From contig JARDYH010000002.1 of the NCBI GenBank assembly GCA_029215795.1, positions 66,813,001 to 66,877,000 of the forward strand: a DNA stretch of 64,000 nt, in the 5' to 3' direction. Positions within the stretch are counted from its first letter, which is position 1, and every line of letters starts with the position of its first letter. The translations under genes and the position numbers were made by a program. Origin of the DNA: Anniella stebbinsi. Its lineage: Eukaryota; Chordata; Lepidosauria; Squamata; Anniellidae. A model generated the notes under the pieces. The model saw only the letters and a list, made by a program, of their open reading frames with translations. It ran no database searches and was not told the DNA's origin. Below are positions 31,570-43,548 of the stretch, piece after piece.

Positions 31570-31896
31570 AGATCGGCTCATGATGTTGTTGGATGCTTGC
31601 TTAACCTCAAAAGATGCTTGTGCAGTATGACGAGCAAGGTGGACAGCAGCGGAGGGGTGAGCATCTGACAAATTGGATGTGGGTAAGTCCATCCATCCCT
31701 ACTCTCAAGTACAGCTCAATGAGAAGTACTGTCCAGGAAGGGTGGTTGTAAAGGCAAAGCATTGCAAAGGAAGGGATTTTTGAGATCCAGTTTGATCCAG
31801 TGGGTAGAGATTGGACTTGACTCTCACAGATTTGGTTCAAGCATCTTCCATCACATGAAGTGTTTGAGTAGCCTGCATTCTACTAAAGTTTTCCCC

Positions 31897-31990
31897 CACC
31901 AGGTGCCCACCAGATGTGTTGGACTACAACTGGAGGATTCTGGGAGTTGTAGTCCAACATATCTGGAGGGCACAAGATTAGCAAATGCTC
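31897..31990. repeat. Palindromic interspersed repeat
   Basis: CCAGATGTGTTGGACTACAA and its inverse TTGTAGTCCAACATATCTGG face each other across a short centre. This is the most symmetric of the copies in this window. Confidence 0.7.
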
Positions 31991-32112
31991 TTTGACTATG
32001 TATGACCATCCAGAAACTAGCTCCTTATGCTACGGAACAATTCAAATGTATCATACAAATTGCAGGCCTATCTAGTTTGGGTTTCCCCCCCAACAAACCA
32101 ACGGATTGTTGC

Positions 32113-32965
32113 TCCTTCATAGGAACATAAGAAGAGCCATGCTGGATCAGACCAACAGTCCATCTAGTCCAGCAATCTGTTCACACAGTGGCTGTCGTGA
32201 CTCCCTAACTTCTAGCGCCCATTGAAGTCAATAAGGAGGCCTCTTAGGAAAAAACTATATTTTATTTAGCAAATGATCCCTTCTCTCCCTTTGAAATGAG
32301 TTAAAACTTAGAAAGCGTTTTGCCCCAAGGCATAATTAGCTAAACAAAAAAATCAGTTGATCCATCCAAAAGGAAGCGAGAGTCACTTCTAAGAAGAATT
32401 CACATCCAGTCTCTTCTGAGCAAGTAATTTTTCCGAGCGCCGCCTCCTAAGCCATTTGATCTGTGCGCGCTTTACTCTCCTATGGAAAATGGGATCTCTG
32501 AGTTGACTCTCCTCTCCGCCCTCTGAAGTCAAAAGCTGGTTATCATCTGCAAGATTATTTACATCAGCAGAAACATTTTCTAAAGGCGAAGCTGTGGGAA
32601 CCTCGTCTCCTCCTGGTACAGACTGGTATGTCTCTTCGGGTTCAGGATCTGATTCTGAATTAATGTCTAACATTCCTTCGCCCTGAGCAAGGGGGGAGGA
32701 ATTAGACACAACAGTGGCCAACCAGCTGTTGGCCAGGAACCCACACGTAGGACACAGTGGAACAGCACCCTCTCAATCAGTGTACACAGGCTTACTGCCT
32801 CTGATGCTGGAAATAGCACATAGCCATCAGGACTAGTAGCCATTGATAGCCTTCTCCTTCAGGAATTTATCCAACCTCCTTTAAAGCCATCCAAATTAAT
32901 GGCCATCACCATATCCTGTGGTAGTGAATTTTTAATTCTTTGTAGACACTTATCTTTTTGCCCAT
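32113..32965 (-). repeat. SINE-like repeat split by a solo LTR
   Basis: On the minus strand this is the family seen at 29636-29880. 32113-32192 (CATAAGAAGAGCCATGCTGG ... CACACAGTGGC) and 32719-32965 (CAACCAGCTG...TTGGCCAGGA ... GGTAGTGAATTTTTAATT) are contiguous parts, separated by the LTR at 32193-32713. Confidence 0.7.
32193..32713 (-). mobile_element. Solo LTR (gypsy/ERV-like), 521 bp, 5-bp TSD
   Basis: The insert starts TGTCGTGACTCC and ends GTCTAATTCC-type sequence in reverse (..GACACAACA), giving short imperfect inverted ends TGTYGTG. It is flanked by GTGGC at 32188-32192 and 32714-32718. A minus-strand AATAAA near 32255-32262 suggests transcription on the minus strand. An open minus-strand frame of about 110 codons (about 32715-32389) has an acidic N-terminal half and a basic Arg-rich end (RRVKRAQIKWLRRRR). 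It may be the tail of an internal gene running into the LTR, or chance. Confidence 0.68.
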
Positions 32966-34120
32966 TCCTACATGAAATTAACAAACTAGAACTTAACAAA
33001 CTAGGATGGGATTAGTGATGTGTTGGTGGAGACTAACTATCACTTAACCACTAATATGTAGAGGGCCTGTTAATTTTTTTTTATTCTTTAGTTTTAGAAA
33101 ATTACACTGTGGAATATAGGAATAGCAATTGTTGGAGCTATGCCCTCTTCTGAGATGTTATGAAACTGTAAAAAGCTGTGTTACATACCCATGGTGTCTC
33201 ATGTATACTTTGTTTGCTCAACCATGGACATCCAATTGCCTCGCTATAAATCTGAATAATAGTGATGTACCTCACAGAGTTGTCATGACAATGAGCACTA
33301 TAGATATGGCAATGCATTCTGCAAGGGCAGGGGAACAATATTAGAAACAACTCCTGTTCACACTGGCAGATGGTCAACCAGTAAAATAAAGTGTACTAGG
33401 CACAAACTGCATGCCTTTGCATGGCTGGCAAGGAAATGATCAATACGCAAGGAAGAGAAGACATCCATTTAAACTTCAACTATAGCACTGCTGACTTCAT
33501 GGAGGTTTCAGGGATGAAGGCCTTATACATTGTCATACTGCAGTCTATTTAACTTTCAGCTTTTGTCATCTAGATTCTGCAGACAAAGTCTAAATTTTGT
33601 CCATTTGCTGAAATAAAAATGCCATACAGCGCATTCCTTATACATGGTGCATTAGTCTCTGTCAGGGCTTTCTAGGCTAGATCAGAGAATTTCAAAGACT
33701 GAAACAGGTGAGATGATATGTGAGCATAAGGGAGCCAGGTGTGCTACTTTACAGAGGACAATTCTCTATTTTGTAGAGGTGGCAGAGGACACACCTCTAT
33801 TTGAAGGTGTCCACAAGGTGGGACAACAGGGGCCTTGTATTTCTATTTAAATAATAGTTATTATACCTAAATTTTTATTTATAGATTTGCATATGCAAAT
33901 TGGTGTCCCCATTTGACCTCTTTTGGGTGATGCATTTCCTCTTTTTGACAATGCATAAGCAGCCACCCTAAATACCAATAGCCCTTCTTAGGCCTGGTAG
34001 ACACACTTACATTGAGTATGTAAGTGTGTCTACCACTACCTCAATGGGATTTACATCTGAGTGTATAGGATTACTCTACATGAAGCCTTGAGATCAGTTG
34101 GGTGATGTGACCAGACAAAG
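32966..34120. other. Non-coding; one diverged element end
   Basis: No gene recognised. 33730-33975 ends in GCAGCCACCCTA, the reverse of a TAGGGTGGC terminus; the reverse strand then carries an AAAAAGAGGAAATGCAT-like block similar to 63846 onward. This is probably a decayed hAT-type element whose other end I could not place. Confidence 0.4.
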
Positions 34121-34127
34121 TCTAAAG

Positions 34128-35240
34128 GTCAGCAAAAGAGAAACCCTGACCATTCTTTACTGCTCAGTTATACTTCCTTCCTCCAGTTATGCTTCCTCTC
34201 AGCTCCAGCCTTCTCCTGCCATTGCTCAGATTTTCCACATTGTCTAGCAGTAGTCCAATCTCTGGTAAAATGTACTACTAGGCTAAAATATCAGGAGAGT
34301 TGTCCTTGGTCTAAAACCTTCTATATATGTAATGGCTTTAGTGTTCATTTTTAAAAAAGGAAAGCTTCATAATAACAAATTACTTGGCAATGGCAGGCAG
34401 GGTGTTGGTGGCAATAAACAGAGGAGTGGGTGGGCAGCTTTAGGCAACTTTGGTGGCTGGCATGTAGATGGGGGGGGCTTCAGCATTGGCATGCAGTCAC
34501 AGACAGACAGTGGTGGCATTGACAAGGGCCCATCAGTAGCATCATGCTGAGGGCCACTGGGCTCTATCACTGGCCCTGAGCAGCAACATTCTTAATGGGG
34601 AATGGCCTAATGGTACAGTAATCATGCTACAACATGAGTTAGCATAATTCACAGGGCATTCCTGATTTTAAAAAATTATGTTGGCCCAACTGGCTAGACT
34701 GCCACCCCCTATCTGTCAGAGTCAGCCACTGTGCCCCAATATATGAGAATTTCTCTCACCCCATCCCCAAAGTCTCTGAAAATGCCCCCTTTCATAAGAG
34801 ACAATAGCCCCATGAAGGGCAGCATTGTCAGCCCATCACTATCTTTCTACAGATATTTTCTACTATATAACTTTCCCATGCATCCCTGTCCATTCACCAT
34901 TTAAGGTCACCGAAAGAGAAACCCTGACCATTCTTTATTGCTCAGATTTTCCACATTTTCTTTTAGTAGTCCAGACTCAGGTAAAATATACTACTAGGCT
35001 AAAGTATCAGGAGAGATCAGCCCTGACCACAGTCTTTCCTTGACCCAGCTTCCACCTCTGATATCTTATGCTATTAAAAGGAAGCAAAATCCATGCAAAG
35101 TCTCTGAAAATGCCCCTTTCACGAGAGACAATGGCCCCATGAAAGGGGGCCAGTATTTTCAGCCCATCCCTATGAAGCTACAAATTATTTTTAACTATGT
35201 AACTTTCCTTTACACCCCTCTCCATTCACCATTTAATAAA
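34128..35240. repeat. Interleaved local duplication
   Basis: Block P (GAGAAACCCTGACCATTCTT ... TACTACTAGGCTAAA) occurs at about 34128-34305 and 34905-35010. Block Q (AGTCTCTGAAAATGCCCC ... CCATTCACCATTTAA) occurs at about 34770-34905 and 35098-35240. The order is P - Q - P' - Q'. Fits unequal crossing-over or tandem duplication with later insertion between copies. Confidence 0.6.
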
Positions 35241-37680
35241 CAACAACAACACATTGAATTTTCAGCAAACCAATGAAAGGCACACCCCAGCAAAATACTT
35301 TCATTTTTGAAATAATTTCACCCTCCAAAAAGATGGTGTTAAGAATCATTATTTACTGGTAAAAAGTGGTTAGAAATAAAAGACCCTTGCCCCATCAGGC
35401 AAAATGTTTTGAACTGCTATCATACAGTTAGTTTAAAATCTAATTTCTCTACAAGTTGGACGATAGCTTATACACTGCACCAAGGAGTTTTCTGTATCAA
35501 ATATATTACAATATGGAAAGTTATATCACTTTCATAAGGAATTTAACTTGTATTTCATAATAGTAGAATGCCAAAAATGTGGTTAATATGTAAATATCAA
35601 CATCCATATATTTTTAAAAACCCTCTTATTCTTAGCATATGAGATGTTTATTAGGTAACTATAACTATGAAGATGTGCAAAAAATGCTTTCTGCTAAGTA
35701 GAGTAAACACAATTTAGATTGGTTTTATTCTGTCTGGTAGACTGAATAACTGTAGATAGAACCATCCAGCATTACGTGCGGCTATAAAAGCCTCTTATTC
35801 GTTATGCATGTTTTAATCAGTTGTTGCATATGCTTTAGCCATCTGCTTATATGCATCCTGTAGAAATCTTTTAGAAGTCCTTCAAAAAAAGAGAGAAAGA
35901 AAACTGCTATTAATTGTAAGTTTCTTTTCTATGAAGTTTTCCAGTCTTAATGTTAAATAAATATTGAGATACAATAAAGTGAATGATTGACTGTGGATAA
36001 ACTATGGAATACAGGCCATTGAAATGGAATTATTTCCAATTTCTGTAAAAACTACTTTCACAGAAAAAGAGAGGAAAATTAAAACATTTGAATTCCATCT
36101 ACAGTTTTTCACAGAGGGGAGAGGAGAAACCTATTACTTTGTCTATCAAATCCATTAACTAACACTGCAACATTTGCAAATGAATACATCTGTTTACTCA
36201 CTAAGTTTTGCTAGTCAAATTTATAAACAAAGATGAATTGTAAAAAGAATGATCAAGCAGCAAAATGCAGATGCTTTGTGAAGCTTACATTAAACCGATT
36301 TTCCTCCTGCATATACTTGCAACACAATTATGGAGTTGGATCCAGAGCAGAGCCATTGTCAAGGGTAGGCATGGTTGGGCACCTATCAAAGGTCCACACC
36401 CCAGCAGGGGCCCACAAACAAGATCATCCTGGAGTTGTTCCTCCTCTTCACCATCACAACCTGTTTGTTCACCTGCCTCTCGGTCTGGCTCAGATAGCGG
36501 CGGTAGTGAGAAGTCAAAGCAGTAAATGCCACTAGCTACTTGCTCATTGGTTCTCTGCTTGTAAAGCAAGCAAGTGGTAGCAATGATGAGAAAGAAGATG
36601 AGGAGCAATAGCAGCTGGTGACAATTGGGATGAGAAAGCAGACTCATAGGGAGGGTTTGCACGACACTTTTGGCAACAGAGGGGGGAATAGCCAACTCAC
36701 AGTGCATTTTTCACTGAAATAACTCCCGTCGTCCTTTTGGCAGTCTGTTGCTCCACCTTCCTTCCTTCCAGGGCTATCCCATCAGCCAGTGCAAGTTCTG
36801 CAGGCTGCAGAGGAGTGGCTGGCAGGAGCGCTTTCAGCTGCTCCTGCCAGAGGACTCTATGTCCTTCTGAAATAACGCACGAAACATGGGAAAATCAGCA
36901 ACGGAGCCTGCCACATGACATAATAACCTATGGGACTCTGAATAAGCAAAGAAGCAGCCCGTTGTTTTTCTCCATTGCTCAATTCCATGAATTAATGCAC
37001 TGTGAGTTGTTTGTCCCCCTCCAGATGACACAATAAGCAATGCAATGGAGGGTTGCCTCTTTACCCACCCACTCCATTGTTTATCATGTCATCTGAATCC
37101 AACCACTATTGAGGGTGTCTTTCCCAAAGGCCCTTAGAAACCGGGAGCTAGCACTGATCCAGAGCTGCCACTCCTTCCATTTGTGGACAGGACTTGTACC
37201 AATGGAGTCTCCCACTAGAGGAAAGGGGAGGTGGTTTTCACAGATTTCCCCTAGGACCACCTCACATGCTGTTCTACAGGGTTCACCATTTCAGAGAGCT
37301 GCAGGTGGAAGAAGGAATTGGCAAAAATCATCTTTCTTCCACTTCCTCCAGAAGAGCATTACATGAGCAGAGCCTTCCTGGGTTCAAGTCAAGATCCAAC
37401 CAATTAAGCTTAGAGATAAAGTTAGAAAATTAAAAGAATAAGATTTAATTGGAAGTATTACTGAATTGTGTCAAATCAGTCACACCAGTGTTCCCATGTT
37501 AGTAAGACAGGAGTTGATTGTCAACACTGATATTTGTAAATATTTAACAGCCTGCAGTGAAGTGGACTTTCATTGTTGGTTGATATATTTGCTTATGATT
37601 TTGTTATGTGCTCATAAATTCATCAAGGCCCTACTAATGGACAGAGACTTGAATGTCTGTAGTGATAGTCCATCCTCTTA
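35241..37680. other. Host non-coding DNA
   Basis: No gene recognised. 35500-36230 is AT-rich and repeat-free. Confidence 0.4.
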
Positions 37681-37689
37681 CATAACACC

Positions 37690-37955
37690 TGAGTTAGAGA
37701 GGCACCACACTTCAAGAAGGATGCAGACAAGCTGGAGGGGGTTCAGAGGAGAGTGATGAGGATGAACAAGAGCCTGGAAATTAAGCCCTATGAGGAGAGA
37801 CTGAAAGAACTGGGCATGTTTAGCCTGGAGAAGAGAAGACTGAGAAAAGTCTGGAGAAGAGAAGACATGATAGCACTCTTCAAATACTTGAATGGTTGTC
37901 ACACAGAGGAGGGCCAGGATCTCTTCTCGATCATCCCAGAGTGCAGGAGACAGAA
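37690..37955 (+). pseudogene. CR1 LINE 3' coding fragment
   Basis: The translation and nucleotide sequence match the CR1 at 57360-57600 closely (YEERLKELGMFSLEKRRL, then DMIALFKYLNGCH). It stops abruptly at CAGAATA, where the palindromic hAT sequence begins. Confidence 0.8.
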
Positions 37956-39024
37956 TACTGGGCAGGTAAGGAGTGCAAGTGGGGGCAGGGGGAGGGAGGT
38001 CCCCACTTACCTGCCAGGGCCGTCCACTTCCATCCGCTGCCGCCTGTTGGTCCCTTCTACTGAGAAACAGACTTCGCGGCCTGCCTCTCAGTAGAGCACT
38101 GGGTGACGTCATCATCCGACGCTCTACTGAGAGGCAGGCCACGAAGTCTGTTTCTCAGTAAAAGGGACCAGCGGGTGGCAGCAGACAGAAGTGGATGGCC
38201 CCGGCAGGTAAGGAGCGTGAGTGGGGGGGAGGAGGAGGTCCCCACTTACCTGCCGGGGTTGTCCGCTTCCGTCCGCTGTTTCCTTACTACTGAGAAACAG
38301 GCTTTGCGGCCTGTGTCTCAGTAGCGTGCTGGGTGATGTCATCACTACTGAGAGGCAGGCCACAAAGCCTGTTTCTCAGTAGAAGAGATCAGCGGGTAGG
38401 GTGACCAGATAAAATCCAGGTCAGGGCTCATGTAACTTTAACAGTTGTAGAGAAAAGGAAATTTCAGCCAGTGTCATTTATATGCAATTAGTTCCTGGTG
38501 AAACTAATGCCCTGCCTTCTTTTGTATATGGTCACTCTAGTATAGTGCTTGCATCTTTAACTGTTGTGATGAAGAGGGAATTTCACCAGGAACTAATTGC
38601 ATACAAATGACACTGGCTGAAATTCCTTTTTCTCTACAACTGTTAAAGTTACATGAGCCCTGACCTTGATTTTATCTGGTCACCCTACAAGCGGGCGGCA
38701 GTGGGCAGAAGCGGATGGCCCGGCAGGTAAGGAGCACGAGTGGAGGGGGGGAGGAACAGGGAGGGGGGAGTTAGGTCCCCACTCATCCACCCCCATATTT
38801 TCCGCATAGGCTTGCATTGGGGGAAAGCTTTCTTTCCCCAATGCAAGCCTATAGCGAAAACACCTAAAATGGCGTCCGATCCAAAAAGCAAACGTCCGAT
38901 TTTCGTATCAGAATCTGATCCGATACAATCCAAGGGACCTCAATTTTGTCCGATCCGATCCAGGGCAAAATCTGAGGTCCCGATCCTGATTCCGATACGA
39001 TTTTTCCTCCCGTGCACACTCCTA
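37956..39024. mobile_element. Palindrome-array hAT relative, left end lost
   Basis: The right end GTGCACACTCCTA is the inverse of a TAGGAGTGTGCAC terminus, matching the intact element at 40396-41645. Inside are at least two ~200-bp palindromes (about 37998-38215 and 38241-38390) with arms GGCAGGTAAGGAG and ACTGAGAAACAGACTTCG. A 291-bp TAGGGTGACC MITE sits in the second at 38397-38687. Its centre includes TGACGTCA (38104-38111). Confidence 0.6.
38397..38687. mobile_element. Palindromic hAT-type MITE, copy 2
   Basis: TAGGGTGACCAGATAAAATC ... CTGGTCACCCTA. Flanks TCAGCGGG (38389-38396) and CAAGCGGG (38688-38695) agree at 6 of 8. Inserted in the palindromic hAT block. Confidence 0.8.
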
Positions 39025-39032
39025 GTATTTTT

Positions 39033-42000
39033 GGTAGTTCGTGGTTGCTATAACTTGATCCTATATAGATATTAGGAATCCTTCTGTTTCTGGAAACAGC
39101 TCACCCTTCCTTAGCCATTCATACAATTTTTTTTTTAAAATTTGTGGGTTCTGTATTATGTTGTAGTGCTTCCCATGGAGTGCTTTTTGTGCCCATTTTT
39201 CTTTTTTCTCTGCAAGTGCAAGTGGTTCTGTTTGATCTTCATTTAGTAGTGTTAGGTTGAGTGGGGTGTAGTTTTTATCTGCTTTTACTATGGCTTATGA
39301 ATGGGGGTGTTTTTGGTGTGGAAGAACTCTCTGAGTGATTTTATTTGTTTAGCATGAATTCTGTTAATATCCAACAGACCTCTTCCTCCTTCTTTCCTGC
39401 TGATTGCTATTCTTTCAGTTCATGAGTTGGGATGGAGTATGTGGTGCTTTGTGAGTTTGGTGCGATTGAGTGTATTTATTTCTTCAAATTCAGTGTGTGA
39501 CCAGTGTTTGATTCTGAATGAGTATGTGAGGATGGGTATTGCGTAGGTGTTGATGGCTTTGAAAATGTTTTTCAAGTTGAGTTTAGATTTTAGGATTTGT
39601 GATAGGCGGGTTTTATATTGTATTCTTAGTTGAGTTTTTACTGTGGAGTGATTGATTTTTGTGTTTTGTTGGAATCCTAAGTATTTGTATGTTCATTTTC
39701 TTCCATGTTATCTAATATTTCATTATTTAGTGTTTCTGATGTTGCTTCTTTCCATTTTCCACTTTCTTTGTGTAGCATCTTTCATTTTCCTATCGCAAAT
39801 TCCATTTTTATATCTGTCATCAGTTCTTCAGTGATTCACAGGAGGCCTTTTATCTGTGTTGAAGTTGAAGCATAGATTTTGATGTCATCCATGTACAGGA
39901 GGTGATTGATTCTGTGCTTTGCTTATTTTGGTGTTTTACGTCGATGCCATATGTGGTATTGTTAAGGGTGTTGGATAGTGGATTCAGACACAGGCAAAAC
40001 CATAGGGCACTGAATGCATCACCTTGGAATATGCCACGTTTGATATTTATTTTTTTCTGTCTGTATTTGGTCCTTGTCAGTTGTTAGGTGTTTGTCATTC
40101 TCCATGTCTCCATGATTCTTGTTAGAAAGTTTTGGATCGAGGGATGTATTTTGTATATTTCCAGTACTTTTTTCAGCCAACTGTGTGGGATGGAGTTAAA
40201 AGCCTTTTTATAGTCTATGTAGCATGTGTGGAGGTTTCTTTTCTATTTTTGTGTTTGCTTCATGATGATACTGTCTATTATTAATTGTTCTTTGCATCCT
40301 CTGCTGTTCTTTTTACATCCTTTTTGTTCTTCTGTAAGTATATTATGTTGGGTGAGATGTGCTTCAATTTTCTGTATGATTGTGGCAGTTATAATTAGGG
40401 ATGTGCACTGGATCGGATCCGATCCACGATCTGAATCCAATCCAGGGGAAATTGGATACAATTATCCGATTTCTGATCTCACCGCTGGATCGGCCGATCC
40501 AATCTGATCCGATCCGGAAAGTTTCCGATCCAGATCGGATGGATCGACAGATTGGCGGGCGCCCGCTGGTGCCCGCCGCCAGTTCCATTGGCGGGCACCA
40601 GCGGGCACCTGCCAATGGAAGTGGACAGCGGGAGGGGGGCTTCCCTAGCAGGGCTGTCCGCTTCCATCACCGGCCCCAGCGGGCGCCCACCGATGGAAGC
40701 AGACAACAGGGGCAGGGGGTGGCGGACGGGAACAGACAGCCAGGAAAGGTAAACAGGGGGGAGGGGGTGCGCTGTGCGCGGCGCGCTTACCTTTCCTGGC
40801 CGTCCGCTCCCGTCTGCTGCTGGCCGCTACTGTGAGCAGGCTTCGCGGCCTGCTCCTAGGTAGCGCGCCAGGTGATGACATCACGTGGCGCACTACTCAG
40901 GAGCAGGCCATGAAGCCTGCTCACAGTAGCGTCCAGCGGCGGATGGGAGCAGATGGCCAGGAAAGGTAAGCAGGGGGCAGGGGGGAGGGGGGCCTGCAGC
41001 GCGCTTACCTTTCCTGGCCGTCTGCTCCCATCCGCTGCTGGCCGCTACTGTGAGCAGGCTTCGCGGTCTGCTCCTAGGTAGCGCCCCAGGTGATCATCAT
41101 CTGATGATGATCAGGTGATGATCACCTGGCGTGCTACCTAGGGGCAAGCCGCTAAGCCTGCTTGCAGTAGCGGCTAGCGGTGGACGGGAGCGGACGGCCA
41201 TGGAAGGTAAGCAGGGGGAAGGGAGGGGGCTTACCCCCCCAGAGCCATCTGCTTCCATCCGCTGGCGCCTGTGGGCACCAGCGGTTGGAAGCGGACGGCC
41301 CCGGGGGGGGGGTAAGAAGTGCGGGGAAGGGGGCTTACCTGCCGGGGCCATCCTCAGCGGACGGCCCCGGGGGGGGAGGAGGGAGTTAGGCCCCCCTCAC
41401 CCACCCGCCGCCATTTTTTCCTCATAGACTTGCATTGGGGGAAAGCTTTCTTCCCCCCCAATGCAAGTCTATGGGGGGGAGGGTAAAAATGGCGGCCAGT
41501 CCAAAAATTGGATGTCCGATTTTGGGATCGGGATCGGACTCGATCTGGTCCGGGGGGCCTCTGATTTTGTCCAATCCGATCTGGGACAAAATTGGAGGTC
41601 CCAATCTGGGTCCCGATCTGATCCGGGGGTCCGTGCACACCCCTAGTTATAATTTTGTAGAGTGTGGGAAGGCATGTTATGGGTATGTAGTTGGCTGGGT
41701 TTGGGGTATCTGTTTTTGGTTTAATATAGGTTTTGTCTTCAATAAGGAATAGGGGGAATAAGTGCGGGTGTTTTATGACTGTGTTGAACTATTGAGTGAG
41801 GTATTTGTGTGTTGATGTGATCTGTTTGTACCAGAAATTTTGAATTTGGTACGGGCCAGGGGGCTTTCCAGTTGTGTGTCCTTTTTGTTATTTCCTTCAG
41901 TTCCTCCAGGTTTATTGTATATTCTGTTTGCTGTGATAGGTGTCTCTGTCTTTCTTCTTGTTGTCTTATCCAGCTTGTGCTTTCTTTGTGTTATACTGGT

Positions 42001-42081
42001 TCTGACCAGATATTTTTCCAGAATGTGGTTATTTCTTTTTTAGTTGGGGGTATAATGTTGTTTCTTTTTTCTTGCTTATTC
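39033..42081 (-). pseudogene. R4/Dong-like LINE, degenerate, split by a hAT
   Basis: Minus-strand conceptual translation gives, in order from the 42-kb side: NWKAPWPVPNSKFLV; then, past the hAT insertion, CYIDYKKAFNSIPHSWL (about 40170-40225), YMDDIKIYA (RT catalytic YMDD, about 39868-39898), KAINTYAIPILTYSF and SRKEGGRGLLDINRI (about 39370-39420). This set is typical of R4/Dong-clade LINEs. Many stops and frameshifts show it is dead. An L2 fragment abuts it at 42085. Confidence 0.72.
40396..41645. mobile_element. hAT non-autonomous element, 1250 bp, 8-bp TSD
   Basis: Termini TAGGGATGTGCAC and its near-exact inverse GTGCACACCCCTA are flanked by identical GTTATAAT at 40388-40395 and 41646-41653. 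The interior is CpG-rich and consists largely of two tandem ~220-bp palindromes (about 40785-40980 and 41005-41215), with GATCCGATCC-type repeats near both ends. It encodes no transposase. The insertion splits an R4-like LINE. Confidence 0.85.
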
Positions 42082-42084
42082 TTT

Positions 42085-42535
42085 GGTTATTATTATTATT
42101 ATTTATATTTATGTACCACCCCATAGCCGAAGCTCTCTGGGCGGTTTACAAAGATTAAAAGACTGAAGATTACAAATCAATACACAAAATTTAAAAACAT
42201 TAAAAAAATAGCTAATGTTTAAAACTATTTTAAACTCTCAGCCAAGCCAAGGAACTCATTTAAACTCAACAGAAGCTATTAAATGCCTGGGAGAAAAGAA
42301 AAGTGTTGACCTAGCACTGAAAAGCTAACAATGTTGCTGCCAGGTGGGCCCCATCGGGGAGATAGTTCCATAATTGGGGGGCCACCACAGTAAAGGCCTT
42401 CTCCCTTGTTGCCATCCTCCAAGCTTCCTTCAGAGTAGGCACCCGGAGGAGGACCTTGGATGTTGAGCGTAGTGTATAGGTAGGTTCATATTGGGAGAGG
42501 CGTTCCATCAGATATTGCAGTCCTTAGCCATGTAA
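42085..42535 (-). pseudogene. L2-clade LINE 3' fragment
   Basis: Minus strand: VLLRVPTLKEAWRMATREKA, FTVVAPQLWNYLPDGAHLA; the tail appears on the plus strand as (TTA)n at 42088-42104 followed by CCCATAGCCGAAGCTCTCTG. A related 3' end is at 52073. Confidence 0.75.
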
Positions 42536-42606
42536 GGCTTTATAGGCTTTGATATGATTTATAAGGCTTTGATATGGTTCTTTATAAGGCTTTGATATGA
42601 TTCTAT
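42530..42606. repeat. Short tandem repeat, three TTTGATATG units
   Basis: AAGGCTTTGATATG-type units recur three times beside the L2 fragment. Confidence 0.7.
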
Positions 42607-43508
42607 GGTGAACAGTATTTTAAGTGGTATTGCTTCTTTTTCCCTCTAGGTCCAGTTACCTCCATTACTTTTCCTATATCTCTTTTTCATCTTAAAGAGC
42701 AATAATAGTTTCATAAATAGCACTTTCAAATGTATTTAGAAACCCATAAATATTCATGAACATTTGTTTGGCACAATTTTTAATATTGGCTTGTCCGTTC
42801 AGGTTTGTAATCTATTTTTTTCATACAGATTTAATGGTGTGTTTATTTTTTATTTTTTTGCTTTTTTTTAAAGGATAGTCATTCTTGTGAAATTTGTTGA
42901 TCCATTGAGAGTGCAATTCTCTACATATGGTCTCAAAAATAAACCCCACTGGACTCATACACTTACTTCTGCCTCGAACATGTAGAGCATTGTACTGTGA
43001 ATCTCTCAAAAATAATAGTGCCTGTTTTCAAAGAAAATGTGAAATAAACAGTCAGAAAAAATATGTTAAGAAGTGGACTGTCCTGTCCTATCCTCTTTCG
43101 TTGGATGATGTCTATATATTTGGGTGGTTGCTAAAATATGGGTTTTAAAATAACTTTGTTCTTACAGTAACAAAGAACTAAAGATAACAAGCTTGATTTA
43201 TGGAGTGTCTTAAAAGACTTTACTTTCCATTTATTCTTCCCATGTCCCCAGTAAGTAATTGTCTGTATATATCTAAGGTGGCCATGGTCATTCTTCCAGA
43301 TTCCGTTCTTTCATTCACATGTGAATAATCTAGTTCAGCCTATCTTATATATAAACCCTAGGGTAGTTTGTGTGTACATAGCTTTTGCCTCATTTAAAGG
43401 CCCCATCTTTCCCACATTTATGCAAGAATGTGGTTTATACAGCAAGGTTGTTGAACCGACTGTTGAGTTTCAAATGTTTATATGACTGTGTTATTGTTGT
43501 TGTTGTTG

Positions 43509-43548
<40 letters not shown>

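Noticed and set aside
31285..31668. 127-codon open frame as a host exon
   Set aside because: No recognisable domain, spans a hairpin and shows equal openness in a second frame; no convincing splice sites.
34128..35240. CRISPR or satellite array
   Set aside because: Only two copies of each block, irregular spacing, and eukaryotic context.
36285..36707. 140-codon minus-strand frame with a hydrophobic stretch
   Set aside because: The hydrophobic run (HQLLLLLIFFLIIATTCLLY-like) could suggest a membrane segment, but there is no supporting domain, splice site or homologous pattern; more likely chance.
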